Both the position numbers and the translations under genes were made by a program. 64,000 nucleotides of DNA from contig NZ_NBZV01000024.1 in assembly GCF_002379095.1 (NCBI RefSeq), forward strand, positions 1 to 64,000, read 5' to 3'. The notes under the pieces are model-generated. The model had not been told where the DNA came from and searched no databases. It saw only the letters and a program-made list of their open reading frames with translations. Source of the stretch: Polaromonas sp. AER18D-145. Lineage in GTDB: Bacteria; Pseudomonadota; Gammaproteobacteria; Burkholderiales; Burkholderiaceae_C. This document shows positions 51,485 through 61,114 of the stretch, piece by piece; the first letter of the stretch is position 1; every line of letters begins with the position of its first letter.

Positions 51485-52606
51485 ATGAGTGCCGTACTCT
51501 GGAAGGCTGACCAGCCCTACAACACGCTGCCGCCGCTGCCACCCGGCGCAGAACTGGAGACGCGGGCGGTGCTCAAGCAGTGCATTGCGGCGCGGGCGGC
51601 GCTGGCGGAACTGAAGCAGGCGGCGCAACTGATTCCCAACCAGGCGGTGCTGATCAACACCCTGCCCTTGCTGGAGTCGCGGGCCAGCTCGGAGATTGAG
51701 AACATCGTCACCACGGCAGACAAGCTGTTTCAACACCAGCGCAACGAAGAACATGCCGACCCGGCCACCAAAGAGGCGCTGCGCTACAGCCGCGCGCTAC
51801 TGCAAGGTTTTGGCGCGCTGGGGCAGTACCCGCTGAGCACGCGCACGGTCGAAGACATCTGCACCCACATCAAGGCTGTGCAAATGTCGGTGCGGCGCAC
51901 ACCGGGTACGCGGCTTTCCAACGGTGCCACGGGCGAGATTGTGTACACGCCGCCCGAGGGTGAAGGCGTGCTGCGTGACCTGCTGGGCAACTGGGAGCGC
52001 TACCTGCACAACGAGGTGGAGCATGACCCGCTGATCCGCATGGCAGTGGGTCACTATCAGTTTGAGGCGATCCACCCGTTCACCGACGGCAATGGCCGCA
52101 CCGGGCGCATCATCAACAGCCTGTACCTGATTGAAGAAAACCTGCTCACGCTGCCTATCCTTTACTTGAGCCGCTACATCATCAAGAACAAGGCCGACTA
52201 CTACCGCCTGCTGCTGCAGGTGACGCGCGAGCAGGCCTGGGAGCCGTGGATTATTTACATCCTCAAGGGCATTGAAGAAACGGCGGTGTGGACCACCGCC
52301 AAGATAGCCGCCATGCGCGCGCTGACCGAGCACACCACGGCTTACGTCAAACACCGCCTGCCCAAGATTTACAGCCACGAGCTGGTAAGCCTGATTTTTG
52401 AACTGCCTTATTGCCGCATCACCAATCTGACAGAGGCAGGCATTGCCAAGCGCCAGACCGCCTCGCAGTATTTGAAGCAACTGGTTGACATTGGCGTGCT
52501 GATTGAAAACGCCGAGGCCAAGGAAAAGCTTTTTATCCACCCCAAGCTGATGCAGTTGCTCACGCGAGACAGCAATGACTTCGCCCCCTACGTGATGCCC
52601 CCATGA
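51485..52606 (+). CDS. fic: Fic-domain AMP-transferase
   Basis: A 373-residue protein with the Fic motif [12 protein letters not shown] near 198-209 (catalytic His and Gly-rich anion hole) and, near 65, an inhibitory helix motif SSEIEN that fits the [ST]xxxE[GN] pattern of class II Fic proteins, whose Glu blocks ATP. The C-terminal part contains a winged-helix domain ([20 protein letters not shown]). It overlaps hsdR by four bases. ATG 51485 is used; a TTG two codons earlier is possible. Confidence 0.93.
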   Translation: MSAVLWKADQPYNTLPPLPPGAELETRAVLKQCIAARAALAELKQAAQLIPNQAVLINTLPLLESRASSEIENIVTTADKLFQHQRNEEHADPATKEALRYSRALLQGFGALGQYPLSTRTVEDICTHIKAVQMSVRRTPGTRLSNGATGEIVYTPPEGEGVLRDLLGNWERYLHNEVEHDPLIRMAVGHYQFEAIHPFTDGNGRTGRIINSLYLIEENLLTLPILYLSRYIIKNKADYYRLLLQVTREQAWEPWIIYILKGIEETAVWTTAKIAAMRALTEHTTAYVKHRLPKIYSHELVSLIFELPYCRITNLTEAGIAKRQTASQYLKQLVDIGVLIENAEAKEKLFIHPKLMQLLTRDSNDFAPYVMPP

Positions 52607-55029
52607 ATGAAGCCGAAACCCGCGCCGAGCACATCGACCCTGCGCTGACTGCCGCGGGTTGGGGCGTGGTCGAGGGCAGCGTGGTGCGGCGCGAGTTTCG
52701 CATCACCGAGGGGCGGCTGCAGGGCGGCGGCGTGCGCGCCAAGCCCGAGATTGCCGACTATGTGCTGGTTTACCGCAACACCAAACTCGCGGTGATTGAA
52801 GCCAAGGCCTGGGGCAAGCCGCACACCGAAGGCGTGGCGCAGGCCAAGAGTTATGCCGGCAAGCTGGCGGTGCGGCACAGCTACGCGACCAACGGGCAGG
52901 TCATTTACGGCATCGACATGGCCACCGGCAAAGAGGGCGACGTGGCGGCTTACCCTGCGCCCGATGCGCTGTGGGCTTTGACCTTTGCCGAGCAGAACGC
53001 CTGGCGCAACCGCTTTGCCGCCGTGCCGTTTGAAGACAGGGGCGGCACCTGGGGCGCACGCTACTACCAGGACAACGCCATCCACAATGTGCTGGAGGCG
53101 ATAGCCAAGGGGCAGGAGCGCATCCTGCTGACGTTGGCGACCGGCACGGGCAAAACCTTCATTGCCTTCCAGCTGGCCTGGAAGCTGTTTCACAGCCGCT
53201 GGAACCTCAAGGACTGGAAGAGCGATGCAGAACCCACCCGCCGGCCGCGCATCCTGTTTCTGGCCGACCGCAACATCCTGGCCGACCAGGCCTACAACTC
53301 GTTTTCAGCCTTTGATGACGACGCGCTGGTGCGCATTGACCCGGCAGACATCCGCAAAAAGGGCAAGGTGCCGAAGAACGGCAGCATCTTCTTCACCATC
53401 TTCCAGACTTTCATGAGCGGTGCTTCTGCCTCGGGCCGCCCCGAGACTGTCCTGAGCGTCGCCGAAGGAGTCGAAGGGTCGCCTGATGGGGGGCTTCGAC
53501 AAGCTCAGCCCGAACGGGGGTTTTACTTTGGCGACTACCCGCCCGACTTCTTTGACCTGATCATCATTGACGAATGCCACCGGGGCGGCGCCAAAGATGA
53601 GGGCAACTGGCGCGCCATTTTGGAGTACTTTTCTCCCGCCGTGCAACTGGGGCTGACGGCCACGCCCAAGCGGCGGGACAACGTGGACACCTATGCCTAC
53701 TTCGGTGAGCCGGTGTATGTGTATTCGCTCAAGGAAGGCGTGAACGATGGTTTCCTGACGCCTTTCAAGGTGGTGCAGATTGCGACCACGCTGGATGAAT
53801 ATGTGTACACCGCCGACGACACGCTGGTGGAAGGCCAGATCGAATCCGGCAAGCGTTACATGGAGACGGACTTCAACCGCATCATCGAGATCCGGCAGCG
53901 CGAGGAGTACCGCGTCAAGAAGCTGATGGGCATGATTGACCAGCGCGAAAAGACCCTTGTGTTTTGTGCCACGCAAGACCATGCGCTGGCGGTGCGCGAC
54001 CTGATCAACCAGAACAACACCAGTGGCAACCCCAATTACTGCCAGCGCGTGACCGCCAACGACGGCGCGCTGGGCGAGCAGCACCTGCGCGAGTTTCAGG
54101 ACAACGAAAAGACGATTCCGACCGTCCTGACAACCTCGCAAAAACTTTCGACCGGCGTGGACGCACGCAATGTGCGCAACATCGTGCTGATGCGGCCCGT
54201 CAACTCCATGATTGAGTTCAAGCAGATCATCGGTCGTGGCACGCGCCTGTACGAAGGCAAGGACTACTTCACGATTTACGACTTCGTGAAGGCGCACCAG
54301 TTGTTCTCTGACCCGGAGTGGGATGGGGAACCGATTGAGCCCACCGCGCCGCCGCCGAAGTTGCCTCGCGAGCCAGGCAACAACGGCGTTGGCGAACCGC
54401 CTCCGCCCGGCTCACCGCCGCCGCCGCGCCCCCAGAAGATCAAGGTCAAGCTGGCGGACGGCAAGGTGCGCAACATCCAGAGCATGGTGGCCACCAGCTT
54501 CTGGGGACCGGACGGCATACCGCTGTCGGCCGCGCAGTTCATGGAAAGCCTGTTCGGCGTGTTGCCGGATTTTTTCAAGGATGAAGACGAGCTGCGCGCC
54601 ATCTGGAGTGACCCAGGCACCCGCAAGGCGCTTCTGGAGGGCCTGGCAGATAAAGGTTTCAGCCGCGCGCCATTGGCCGAGATGCAAAAAATCATCGAAG
54701 CGGACAAGAGCGATTTGTTCGATGTGCTCGCCTATGTCGCCTTTGCCACGGCGACGGAAACCCGAACGGTGCGCGCCAACAGGGCAACGGTGGCAACCCA
54801 CAAGCAGTTCAATACCAGGCAACAGGCCTTTGTGGATTTTGTGTTGACCCAATATGTGCAACAGGGTGTGGACGAACTGGACACCGAAAAACTCTCACCG
54901 CTGCTGCGGCTGCGCTACAACAACGCGATCGCAGATGCAGTCAAAGACCTAGGCAACCCGGAGCAGATCAGGCAGGTTTTTGTGGGGTTTCAAAAGCACC
55001 TGTACCAGCGAGACAGCGCCAGCCAGTGA
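52603..55029 (+). CDS. hsdR: Type I restriction endonuclease HsdR
   Basis: An 808-residue translocase-nuclease. N-terminal PD-(D/E)xK elements: Asp in [12 protein letters not shown] in [10 protein letters not shown]. Walker A is LATGTGKTF near 183-191, DEAD box DECH in [11 protein letters not shown] near 322, motif VI in [11 protein letters not shown] near 543. An EcoEI-type C-terminal domain follows from about 640. A family A repeat codes for about 24 extra residues near 282-305 without a frameshift. The gene is transcribed with fic. Confidence 0.94.
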   Translation: MNEAETRAEHIDPALTAAGWGVVEGSVVRREFRITEGRLQGGGVRAKPEIADYVLVYRNTKLAVIEAKAWGKPHTEGVAQAKSYAGKLAVRHSYATNGQVIYGIDMATGKEGDVAAYPAPDALWALTFAEQNAWRNRFAAVPFEDRGGTWGARYYQDNAIHNVLEAIAKGQERILLTLATGTGKTFIAFQLAWKLFHSRWNLKDWKSDAEPTRRPRILFLADRNILADQAYNSFSAFDDDALVRIDPADIRKKGKVPKNGSIFFTIFQTFMSGASASGRPETVLSVAEGVEGSPDGGLRQAQPERGFYFGDYPPDFFDLIIIDECHRGGAKDEGNWRAILEYFSPAVQLGLTATPKRRDNVDTYAYFGEPVYVYSLKEGVNDGFLTPFKVVQIATTLDEYVYTADDTLVEGQIESGKRYMETDFNRIIEIRQREEYRVKKLMGMIDQREKTLVFCATQDHALAVRDLINQNNTSGNPNYCQRVTANDGALGEQHLREFQDNEKTIPTVLTTSQKLSTGVDARNVRNIVLMRPVNSMIEFKQIIGRGTRLYEGKDYFTIYDFVKAHQLFSDPEWDGEPIEPTAPPPKLPREPGNNGVGEPPPPGSPPPPRPQKIKVKLADGKVRNIQSMVATSFWGPDGIPLSAAQFMESLFGVLPDFFKDEDELRAIWSDPGTRKALLEGLADKGFSRAPLAEMQKIIEADKSDLFDVLAYVAFATATETRTVRANRATVATHKQFNTRQQAFVDFVLTQYVQQGVDELDTEKLSPLLRLRYNNAIADAVKDLGNPEQIRQVFVGFQKHLYQRDSASQ
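53446..53517. repeat. Family A repeat inside hsdR
   Basis: CTGTCCTGAGCGTCGCCGAA and GGCTTCGACAAGCTCAGCCC, then GAACGG, are the two arms of a complete family A element. It interrupts hsdR between [10 protein letters not shown] and [10 protein letters not shown] but keeps the frame, coding for [20 protein letters not shown] and a few more. Confidence 0.88.
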
Positions 55030-55032
55030 GTC

Positions 55033-55095
55033 GCTACTGTTTTGATAGCTTCTAACGCCCGCCGGTTATGGGCTGGAGGCATAAAAGTTTTGCAA
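55033..55095. repeat. Family C intergenic repeat
   Basis: GCTACTGTTTTGATAGCTTC, CGCCCGCC, TGGGCTGGAGGCATAAAAGT, ending TTTTGCAAAC. Lies between hsdR and the SDR gene, which converge. Confidence 0.72.
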
Positions 55096-55105
55096 ACCCG
55101 GCAAA

Positions 55106-55873
55106 TCAGCGCATCACCAGCCCGCCATCCACAAACAAGGTCTGTCCGGTCATGAAGCCGCTCCAGTCGGAGGCCAGGAACAGCACCGGACCGGCCACGT
55201 CGTCGGGGGTGGCGATGCGGCGCAGCGGGGTTTGGGCGGTCAGCAGGTCGCGGACTTCTTCTTTCGTCTGCCGGCTGGCGGCCGTCGGGTAGACCAGGCC
55301 GGGGGCCACGCAGTTGACGCGTATGCCCAGCGGCCCGAGTTCGGCCGCGAGGTTGCGGCTGAAGCCGACCAGGGCGGACTTGGCCGTGCTGTAGTCGTGG
55401 TAGGGCACGCTGGGGCGCTCGACCAGGTCGCTGGCGAGGTTGACGATGGCGCCCTGGCTGCGCTGCTTGAAATGCGGCAGCACCGCCTGGCAGACGTTGA
55501 AGGTGGCGCGCACCGCGCCGTCAATCTGGCGCTGGTAGTCGGCCCAGTCCAGCTCCCAGAACAGCTTGCGCTGCTCGGGGTCGAAACTGTAGGACGCAAA
55601 GGCGTTGTTGACCAGCACGTCGATGCGGCCCATCTCGGCCAGCACCTGGGCAACCATCGTATGGACTGCTGGCTGCGAACTGACATCGGCCTGCAGCGCC
55701 CAGCCGTCGCCACCCAGCGCCTTGCATTCGTTGGCGACGGCTTCGGCCGAGGCAGCGTCCTGCAGGTAGTTGATGACCACCGCCGCGCCCTCGCGCGCGA
55801 AGCCGCGCGCAATCGCCGCGCCTATGCCGCGCCCGGCGCCGGTGACCAGCACCACCTTGCCCTTGAACTTCAT
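55106..55873 (-). CDS. Short-chain dehydrogenase/reductase of the thiamine-regulated operon
   Basis: A 255-residue classical SDR: VTGAGRGIGAAIARG near 10-24, LVNNAFASYS near 88-97 (NNA), catalytic Ser near 143 (VNLASDLVER), and Tyr/Lys in YSTAKSALVG near 160. AAGGAG is 5 bases before ATG 55873. It is the last gene of the operon headed by the TPP riboswitch, after the ABC receptor with a 19-base gap. In context it could reduce an aldehyde made by the LuxC-like enzyme to an alcohol; this is inference. Confidence 0.88.
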   Translation of the reverse strand: MKFKGKVVLVTGAGRGIGAAIARGFAREGAAVVINYLQDAASAEAVANECKALGGDGWALQADVSSQPAVHTMVAQVLAEMGRIDVLVNNAFASYSFDPEQRKLFWELDWADYQRQIDGAVRATFNVCQAVLPHFKQRSQGAIVNLASDLVERPSVPYHDYSTAKSALVGFSRNLAAELGPLGIRVNCVAPGLVYPTAASRQTKEEVRDLLTAQTPLRRIATPDDVAGPVLFLASDWSGFMTGQTLFVDGGLVMR

Positions 55874-55892
55874 GGCCACTCCTTCTTACTTC

Positions 55893-56888
55893 TTACTTCG
55901 CTGGCAGCAGGTCCTGCATGACCACGTCCGAAACCTTGATCTCGCGCTGGATCATGCCCAGCTTTTTGTAGCTGTCGGCGGCCTTCTGGAACATGGCCAT
56001 GTCGAGCGCGCCCAGGCCGCGCGCCTGCGTGACGGGCGAGACGCTGGCAGCGTTGCGCAGGTTGATGATCTCGCGGTTCACCGCCGGGTTCTTGCCGTCG
56101 ATGGCGCGTTTGACGGCCAGCGCTGCGGCCTCGTCCGGGTTGGCAATCATCCAGGCCATGCTGTCGCGGTAGCCGGCGAGAAAGCGTTTGAGCACGTCCT
56201 TCTTCGCCTGGTAGGTGGCTTCAGTCACCACAAACAGGTCGCTGGAAATATTCAGGTGGTCGCGCACCGCCATCACGTTGACATCGGCCAGGCCTTTTGA
56301 GCGGCCGACCAGCAGGCCGGTGTCGGTCGCGGCGGTTGCATCGACCTGGCCCTGCATCAGCGGCGCGAAGTTGAGCAGGCCGGTGACGACGATGGTCACG
56401 TCGGCCTCGGTCAGCCCGGCCTGCTGCAGCAGCACCAGCAGGTTTTGCCGGGTGCCGCTGGACAGGCTGTAGACGCCGATCTTCTTGCCCTTGAGGTCGG
56501 ACGGCCTGGTGATGCCGCTGGATTTCAGCGCGACCACATTAAAGACATTCTGCGGGTAGATGTCGTAGATCGCGCGCAGCTTTTCGCCCTTGTCGAGCGC
56601 GGCGAAGAAGGAACCGGGGTCGGTAAAAGCCACCGTGGCCTGGCCGGTCAGCATGTTGCGGATCGCGTCGCCGCCGCCGGCGCCCGGCACGTAACCGAGC
56701 TCAATGCCGCGCGCCTTGAAGAAACCCTTGTCCTCCTCGACCAGCAGATTGGTGATCTCGGTGATGGGCTGGCTCCAGCCAGCCACCACCACCTTGTCGG
56801 CGGCGTGGGCCAGGCCGCCGGTCAGCAGCAGGGCGGCGGCCAAGCCGCGGAAGAAGCAAGCGCGAAGAAGAAAAAAATAGTTTTGCAT
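55893..56888 (-). CDS. NMT1/THI5-like periplasmic receptor (ThiY-like)
   Basis: A 331-residue receptor with signal peptide MQNYFFLLRACFFRGLAAAL to AHA at about 29, then the NMT1/THI5 pattern VVVAGWSQPITEITNLLVEE, KGFFKARGIELGYVPGAGGG and IGVYSLSSGTRQNLLVLL. This superfamily includes receptors for sulfonates, nitrile-like compounds and, as ThiY, pyrimidine precursors of thiamine. The TPP riboswitch at the head of the operon favours the thiamine reading. Linked to the permease by one base. Confidence 0.9.
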   Translation of the reverse strand: MQNYFFLLRACFFRGLAAALLLTGGLAHAADKVVVAGWSQPITEITNLLVEEDKGFFKARGIELGYVPGAGGGDAIRNMLTGQATVAFTDPGSFFAALDKGEKLRAIYDIYPQNVFNVVALKSSGITRPSDLKGKKIGVYSLSSGTRQNLLVLLQQAGLTEADVTIVVTGLLNFAPLMQGQVDATAATDTGLLVGRSKGLADVNVMAVRDHLNISSDLFVVTEATYQAKKDVLKRFLAGYRDSMAWMIANPDEAAALAVKRAIDGKNPAVNREIINLRNAASVSPVTQARGLGALDMAMFQKAADSYKKLGMIQREIKVSDVVMQDLLPAK

Positions 56889-56889
56889 G

Positions 56890-57666
56890 TCAGTCCTTTG
56901 TCGTTTCTTTCAAATGCGGCCAGAGCAGCAGACGCTCCAGGCCAATGGCCAGCTGGTAAATCACCAAGCCCAGCACAGTGATGAGCAGCAGCACGGCGAA
57001 CATCAGTGGCGTGTCCATCATTGCCTGCGAGGCAATGATCAGCGCGCCCAGCCCCTTGCTGCCACCTATGAACTCGCCGACCACGGCCCCCACCAGCGCC
57101 AGCACCACGGCCACGCGAAAGCCGGCCATGATGACCGGCAGGCCCGAGGGAATCTTCAGGCGCAGCAGGGTCTGCATCGGCGTGGCGCCCAGCATGCGGA
57201 ACAGCTCGAGCTTGCGCGGCTCGACCTGCTGCAGGCCGGTCAGCGTGTTTTCCATCAGCGGAAAAAAGCAGATCAGCGCCGTGATCACCACCGTTGATGT
57301 CATGCCGAAGCCGAACCAGACAATGAACAGCGGCGCCAGCGCCAGCTTGGGCACGACCTGGCTGACCAGCACATAGGGAAACAGCACGCGGCGCAGAAAG
57401 GCCGACTCGCCCAGCACGATGCCGCCCAGGAAACCAGCGGCGCAGCCGAGCGCCAGTCCCAGGACCAGCTCCGTCCCGGTGTGCAGCAGGTGCGGCCAGA
57501 AGTAGCCGCTGCGCAGCCCGCTCCACAGCGCCTCCACGATCACCGAGGGCGCGGGCAGCACCAGCGCCGAGACACGCGCGCCGCGCGCCAGCGCCTCCCA
57601 GCCGAGCACGATGGCCACGAACAGGCCCAGGCTGGCCAGGCGGCCCAGCATCACACGGCTCAGCAT
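56890..57666 (-). CDS. ABC permease (ThiX/SsuC-like)
   Basis: A 258-residue membrane protein with about six segments and the coupling-helix motif EVGRLFRMLGATPM-like (LELFRMLGATPMQTLLRLKIPSG). ATG 57666 overlaps the ATPase stop by seven bases. It should form a homodimeric channel with the ATPase and ThiY-like receptor encoded beside it. Transporters for thiamine pyrimidines and for sulfonates share this architecture. Confidence 0.92.
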   Translation of the reverse strand: MLSRVMLGRLASLGLFVAIVLGWEALARGARVSALVLPAPSVIVEALWSGLRSGYFWPHLLHTGTELVLGLALGCAAGFLGGIVLGESAFLRRVLFPYVLVSQVVPKLALAPLFIVWFGFGMTSTVVITALICFFPLMENTLTGLQQVEPRKLELFRMLGATPMQTLLRLKIPSGLPVIMAGFRVAVVLALVGAVVGEFIGGSKGLGALIIASQAMMDTPLMFAVLLLITVLGLVIYQLAIGLERLLLWPHLKETTKD

Positions 57667-58424
57667 GTGACCCCCCCGTCCATGGCGCGCCGCACCTGCG
57701 CACACACCGCGTTGAAAGGGGCGCCGTAACGCAGCTCGCGCCCACGCGGCCAGGGCAGGTTCACCGCCAGGTCGTCGGTGATTTTTCCGTCGGCCATCAC
57801 GGCCACGCGATCGGCCAGGTAGACCGCTTCGCTGATGTCGTGCGTGACAAAAAACACCGTGGTCTGTGCGAGGCGGCAGATGCGCAGAAAGTCGTCCTGC
57901 AGTTCCTCGCGCGTGATCGCGTCCAGCGCCGCAAATGGCTCGTCGAGCAGCAGCAGCGAAGGCGCCAGCAGCAAGGCGCGCGCAATCGCGACGCGGCTCT
58001 GTTGCCCGCCCGACAGCTCGGTCGGGAAACGCCGGCCCAGGCCGGACAGGCCCATCAGCGCCAGCAGCTCGTCGGCACGCGCGCGGTCGGCCGGCAGCGG
58101 CTTGCGCTGCAAGGTGACCGGCAGCAGCACGTTGTCCAGCACGGTTTTCCACTCGAGCAGGGTCGGCGCCTGGAACACAAAGCCGAGCTGGCTGCCCGGC
58201 TTGCGCAAGGCCTGGCCATCGACGGTGACCGTACCGGCGTCGGGCAGCAGCAGGCCGGCCGCGAGTTTGAGCAGGGTGGTTTTGCCGCAACCGCTGCGGC
58301 CGACCAGGCTGTGCACCTCGCCGCGCGCGATCTGCCAGTCGACCTGGTTCACCACCTGCGGGTAGGCCGGGAAGCTGTAGCTGACCCGGCGCATGTCGAG
58401 AAAAGCCTGCGTATCAGTCGACAT
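57660..58424 (-). CDS. ABC ATPase (ThiZ/SsuB-like)
   Basis: A 254-residue ATPase with VGRSGCGKTTLLKL near 41-54, Q-loop FVFQAPTLLEW, signature LSGGQQSRVAI, Walker B LLLLDEPFAALDAI and H-loop FFVTHDISEAV. This is the nitrate/sulfonate/taurine/thiamine-precursor group. Its start lies within the end of the LuxC-like gene (11-base overlap), which shows that the transporter and reductase are produced together. Confidence 0.93.
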   Translation of the reverse strand: MSTDTQAFLDMRRVSYSFPAYPQVVNQVDWQIARGEVHSLVGRSGCGKTTLLKLAAGLLLPDAGTVTVDGQALRKPGSQLGFVFQAPTLLEWKTVLDNVLLPVTLQRKPLPADRARADELLALMGLSGLGRRFPTELSGGQQSRVAIARALLLAPSLLLLDEPFAALDAITREELQDDFLRICRLAQTTVFFVTHDISEAVYLADRVAVMADGKITDDLAVNLPWPRGRELRYGAPFNAVCAQVRRAMDGGVTC

Positions 58425-59868
58425 ACGGCGCCAATATGTCGGCTGCGGCTTCGGCCGAGCTGTCGATGTCCACCATCTGCACCATGTCGAGCAGGCAAAA
58501 GCGCCCGTCGTGGTGCCAGCCGGCTTCGGGTGAGGTCATCTGGCCGAGCGCGCAGATGCGCGTGACGCCGGCGCGGCCGAGCTGCTCGGCGAGTTCGAAC
58601 AATTCGCGCGGCGCGGCCGCCACGCCGACCGTCTGCAAGAAGGCGCGGTGCGGGCCCAAGAGCGGGATCACGTCGGCCAGCAGATCGACCGCCACCACAC
58701 GCACCGTGCGGTTCAGGGCGCCGGGCGCCAGCGGCTGCAGGCTGGGGTGGTAAACCACGGTCCAGTCGCCCTCGCCTGCCAGCTGCGGCCCGCCGGACGA
58801 CAGGCTGTGGATTTCCTCGGCCTGGCGCCATGCAGCAAGATCGGCCGCTTCGCCCAGGCTCAGCGTGCGCCGCGGGTATTTCTTTTCGAGCGCCGAGAGC
58901 TCATGCGCGAGGTAGCGTGAAAACTCGTCCGGGCTGATTTTTCCGCCGCGCGCCACATAAAACACATGCGGCGAATAACAGCCCTGCTGGTCGTAACGCA
59001 CCACATCGTAGGCCGCCTGCTGCGCCGCCCGCGGCGCCTTGCGCGCATCGAGCGCCGACGCGGCCACCAGGCCGAAACTGAGCTTGTGGCCAAAGGGCAG
59101 GAAACGCGTGGTGACCGGCACCTGGCGCCGCACATCGGCCAGTGCCGCGTTGCCGCCGTAGGCCAGCACCAGGTCGGCGTGGCCGAAGAACACTTTCTCC
59201 TGCGCCTCGTCGCCGCCCTTCCACCAGACCACGGCCAGGCAGTCGGCCAGACCCGGATCGATCTCGACCAGCAGCTGCGCGAACCAGCCGGCCAGCAGCG
59301 GCTCGGCGCTGGCCACCTTGCCGACCGTGCCGGACTTGACCAGCAAGCCCGAGATCAAACTCCACAGGCACAGGCCGGGCACATTGCCGGCCCAGACATG
59401 CACCGCCACATCGGGACCGAAGGCCTTGGAGAAGCCGCCCTTGCTGCGCGGCACAAAGTCGTCGAGCAGTTGCGGGTTGCCGAAGTCTTCGGCCAGGAAA
59501 CGCAGCAGTTGCGGCTTGCGGAAGGTCTTGAGGTAGCCCGTCAGGCCCAGGCGCACCATCTCCGCGTCGTAACCGGTCACCCGCGGCAACACGCTGTCGG
59601 CCTTGCGCCGCCACGGGTCCTGGGGGTCCAGCAGGCGGTGAATGGCGCGGTCTATGGTGTCCACGATCTGCAACACCGTCAGCGATTTGAGGTAGCTTCG
59701 GCTGGCGTTGCGCACGCGCTGCGTGAGCGTCACGATTTGCGCTTCGGTCAGCACAGGCACGGCCACCTCGACGCGGCCGCCCTTGCTCTCGAAGGCCAGC
59801 GTCTGCCACGCGAGCTCATCGGTACGCAGGCCCGGCAGGTAGCCGGCGGTTTCGCGCAGCAGCCTCAT
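58414..59868 (-). CDS. LuxC-like acyl reductase
   Basis: A 484-residue protein of the PF05893 LuxC family. Cys297 (YDQQGCYSPHVFYV) is the expected catalytic residue that accepts the acyl group, with VHVWAGNVPGLCLWSL for NADPH binding. LuxC proteins reduce an activated acyl group to an aldehyde and normally work with LuxE and LuxD. Here LuxE is present and LuxD and luciferase are absent. ATG 59868 overlaps the LuxE-like stop by four bases; a longer frame upstream is rejected. Confidence 0.92.
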   Translation of the reverse strand: MRLLRETAGYLPGLRTDELAWQTLAFESKGGRVEVAVPVLTEAQIVTLTQRVRNASRSYLKSLTVLQIVDTIDRAIHRLLDPQDPWRRKADSVLPRVTGYDAEMVRLGLTGYLKTFRKPQLLRFLAEDFGNPQLLDDFVPRSKGGFSKAFGPDVAVHVWAGNVPGLCLWSLISGLLVKSGTVGKVASAEPLLAGWFAQLLVEIDPGLADCLAVVWWKGGDEAQEKVFFGHADLVLAYGGNAALADVRRQVPVTTRFLPFGHKLSFGLVAASALDARKAPRAAQQAAYDVVRYDQQGCYSPHVFYVARGGKISPDEFSRYLAHELSALEKKYPRRTLSLGEAADLAAWRQAEEIHSLSSGGPQLAGEGDWTVVYHPSLQPLAPGALNRTVRVVAVDLLADVIPLLGPHRAFLQTVGVAAAPRELFELAEQLGRAGVTRICALGQMTSPEAGWHHDGRFCLLDMVQMVDIDSSAEAAADILAPYVD

Positions 59869-60944
59869 GCCGCGGCCGCCTGCAAAAATTCCTCGACCGC
59901 CAGCGAGCAGCCCTTGGCCGCGCTGCCCTGCGCGCGGCCCAGCAGCAAAAAGCCGCCGTCCACCGCCAAACCCACGTCTTCGGTCAGGATGGTGGTGACC
60001 GAGTTGAAGTTCGCCAGGTCGCAATGCGCGAGGATGCCCTGCTGACCGCGCGGCAATTCCTCACCACTGAGCGGCTCGACCACGCGGCTGCGGATCCAGT
60101 GCGGGCCCGACTTGACCGAGGGCAGGGTCGCATTGCCGTCGTCGTAAAACTGCGTGCTGAGTTCGGTCATGCCGTACATGTTGATGCACTGGCTGGTGGG
60201 GATGCCCAGCGTGGCCGAGAGCTGCGCATAAAAGTCCTGCATCGACAACTCGCGCGACTGACCCTTGAAGCCGCCGGTATCCAGCACGCGGCTGCCGGCC
60301 GGCAGGGCGAATGTTCTGCCCAGGCGCTGCAGTTCGTCGAGCAGGTGCACAAAGCTGTAACTCGCGCCCAGCAGCGCATAGGGCTCGCCGGTCTGCTGCG
60401 CGCGCTCCAGTTCGGCGATCAGGCGCGCCGTGTCCAGGCCCTGCTGCGTCAGCAGGTAGTGGCTGGCTTCGGTGCCGAACTCGCGCAGGGCCAGCGCGAG
60501 GTAATGCGCCAGCGAGGAATTCGGCAGCAGCGTCTCGTCCGGAAACAACATGCCCATGCGGATGCGGCCGCTGCCGGCCATGAAGCGCTCGCGGAAATTG
60601 CGGATCATGGACGCGTCGTACACGGCCAGCGTGGGGTGGTGGTGCTTGCCCTTGACCTCGGCCTGCGTGGTGCCGCTGGTCATGAAGGTACGCTCGGCTT
60701 CACTGACGGGAATGCAGCTCAGGGTCAGGGCCTTGAAGGCGCTGATGGGCACGGCGGGAATGTCGCGCCAGGTCTTCACGGTGCGCAGGGTCTTGCCGCG
60801 CTGCTGGCAAAAGCGCTGGAACGGCAGGTTGTGCTGGAACTGGTGCGCAAACAGCGCGAGCGCCTGCCGGTCGAAGGCCTCGTCGGACGGGTGGGTGTCG
60901 GCCAGGAAGGCCAGCAGATCAGCAATCAACGCAGGTGGAGCCAT
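59865..60944 (-). CDS. LuxE-like acyl-protein synthetase
   Basis: A 359-residue adenylating enzyme of the LuxE family: phosphate-binding MTSGTTQAEVKGK near 88-100, VLDTGGFKGQSREL, and INMYGMTELSTQFYD (A5-like motif). Cys346 in KGCSLAVEEFLQ near the C-terminus corresponds to the cysteine that carries the acyl thioester in LuxE. It activates a carboxylate with ATP and passes it to LuxC. First gene of the operon; TTG 60974, with GGAG just before it, is an alternative start adding ten residues. The TPP riboswitch lies upstream. Confidence 0.92.
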   Translation of the reverse strand: MAPPALIADLLAFLADTHPSDEAFDRQALALFAHQFQHNLPFQRFCQQRGKTLRTVKTWRDIPAVPISAFKALTLSCIPVSEAERTFMTSGTTQAEVKGKHHHPTLAVYDASMIRNFRERFMAGSGRIRMGMLFPDETLLPNSSLAHYLALALREFGTEASHYLLTQQGLDTARLIAELERAQQTGEPYALLGASYSFVHLLDELQRLGRTFALPAGSRVLDTGGFKGQSRELSMQDFYAQLSATLGIPTSQCINMYGMTELSTQFYDDGNATLPSVKSGPHWIRSRVVEPLSGEELPRGQQGILAHCDLANFNSVTTILTEDVGLAVDGGFLLLGRAQGSAAKGCSLAVEEFLQAAAA

Positions 60945-60952
60945 GGGACACG

Positions 60953-60986
60953 CTTTCGGTTGCCTGTTGAACAAGTGCTCCGAAAG
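60953..60986 (-). promoter_or_regulatory. Hairpin between TPP aptamer and LuxE-like start
   Basis: CTTTCGG and CCGAAAG (7-base perfect stem) enclose 20 bases; the left arm in mRNA is next to a GGAG (60978-60981) and the right arm ends 8 bases before the ATG at 60944. There is no T run, which argues for control of translation rather than termination. Confidence 0.5.
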
Positions 60987-61016
60987 ATGTGGCAGTCCCG
61001 CACCGGGTTGCTGACA

Positions 61017-61114
61017 GCTCTCCTTACGTCGGTATGAACCGATTCAAGTTCGCGGGTTTGGTTCTGACCATCTCAGCCACCCCTGCCGTTTCCAGCAGGG
61101 CTGCACCCCGGAGC
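61017..61114 (-). promoter_or_regulatory. TPP riboswitch (THI element)
   Basis: Read on the minus strand from 61114. P1 is GCTC (61114-61111) with GAGC (61020-61017). The conserved parts follow in order: CGGGGTGC (61110-61103), a P3 hairpin CCCTGC/GCAGGG, GGCTGAGA (61078-61071), ACCCGCG, GAACTTGA, and ATACCGACGTAAGGA. These match the THI-box pyrimidine-binding and pyrophosphate-binding elements closely. It controls the LuxE-like gene that starts 72 bases downstream. A TAGAAT -10 box lies at 61127-61122 with no good -35. Confidence 0.95.

Noticed and set aside
47473..55029. tRNA-Arg as an integration site for a restriction island
   Set aside because: The 3' end of the tRNA faces away from the hsd genes, no integrase gene is present, and I found no direct repeat of the tRNA 3' end near 55 kb.
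55893..58424. Sulfonate (SsuABC/TauABC) importer
   Set aside because: The architecture fits, but there is no sulfonate oxygenase gene and the TPP riboswitch governs the transcript, so the thiamine-precursor reading is preferred; sequence alone does not exclude sulfonates.
58414..60944. Bioluminescence (lux) operon
   Set aside because: LuxC- and LuxE-like genes are present but no luxA, luxB or luxD; the transporter and the TPP riboswitch point elsewhere.
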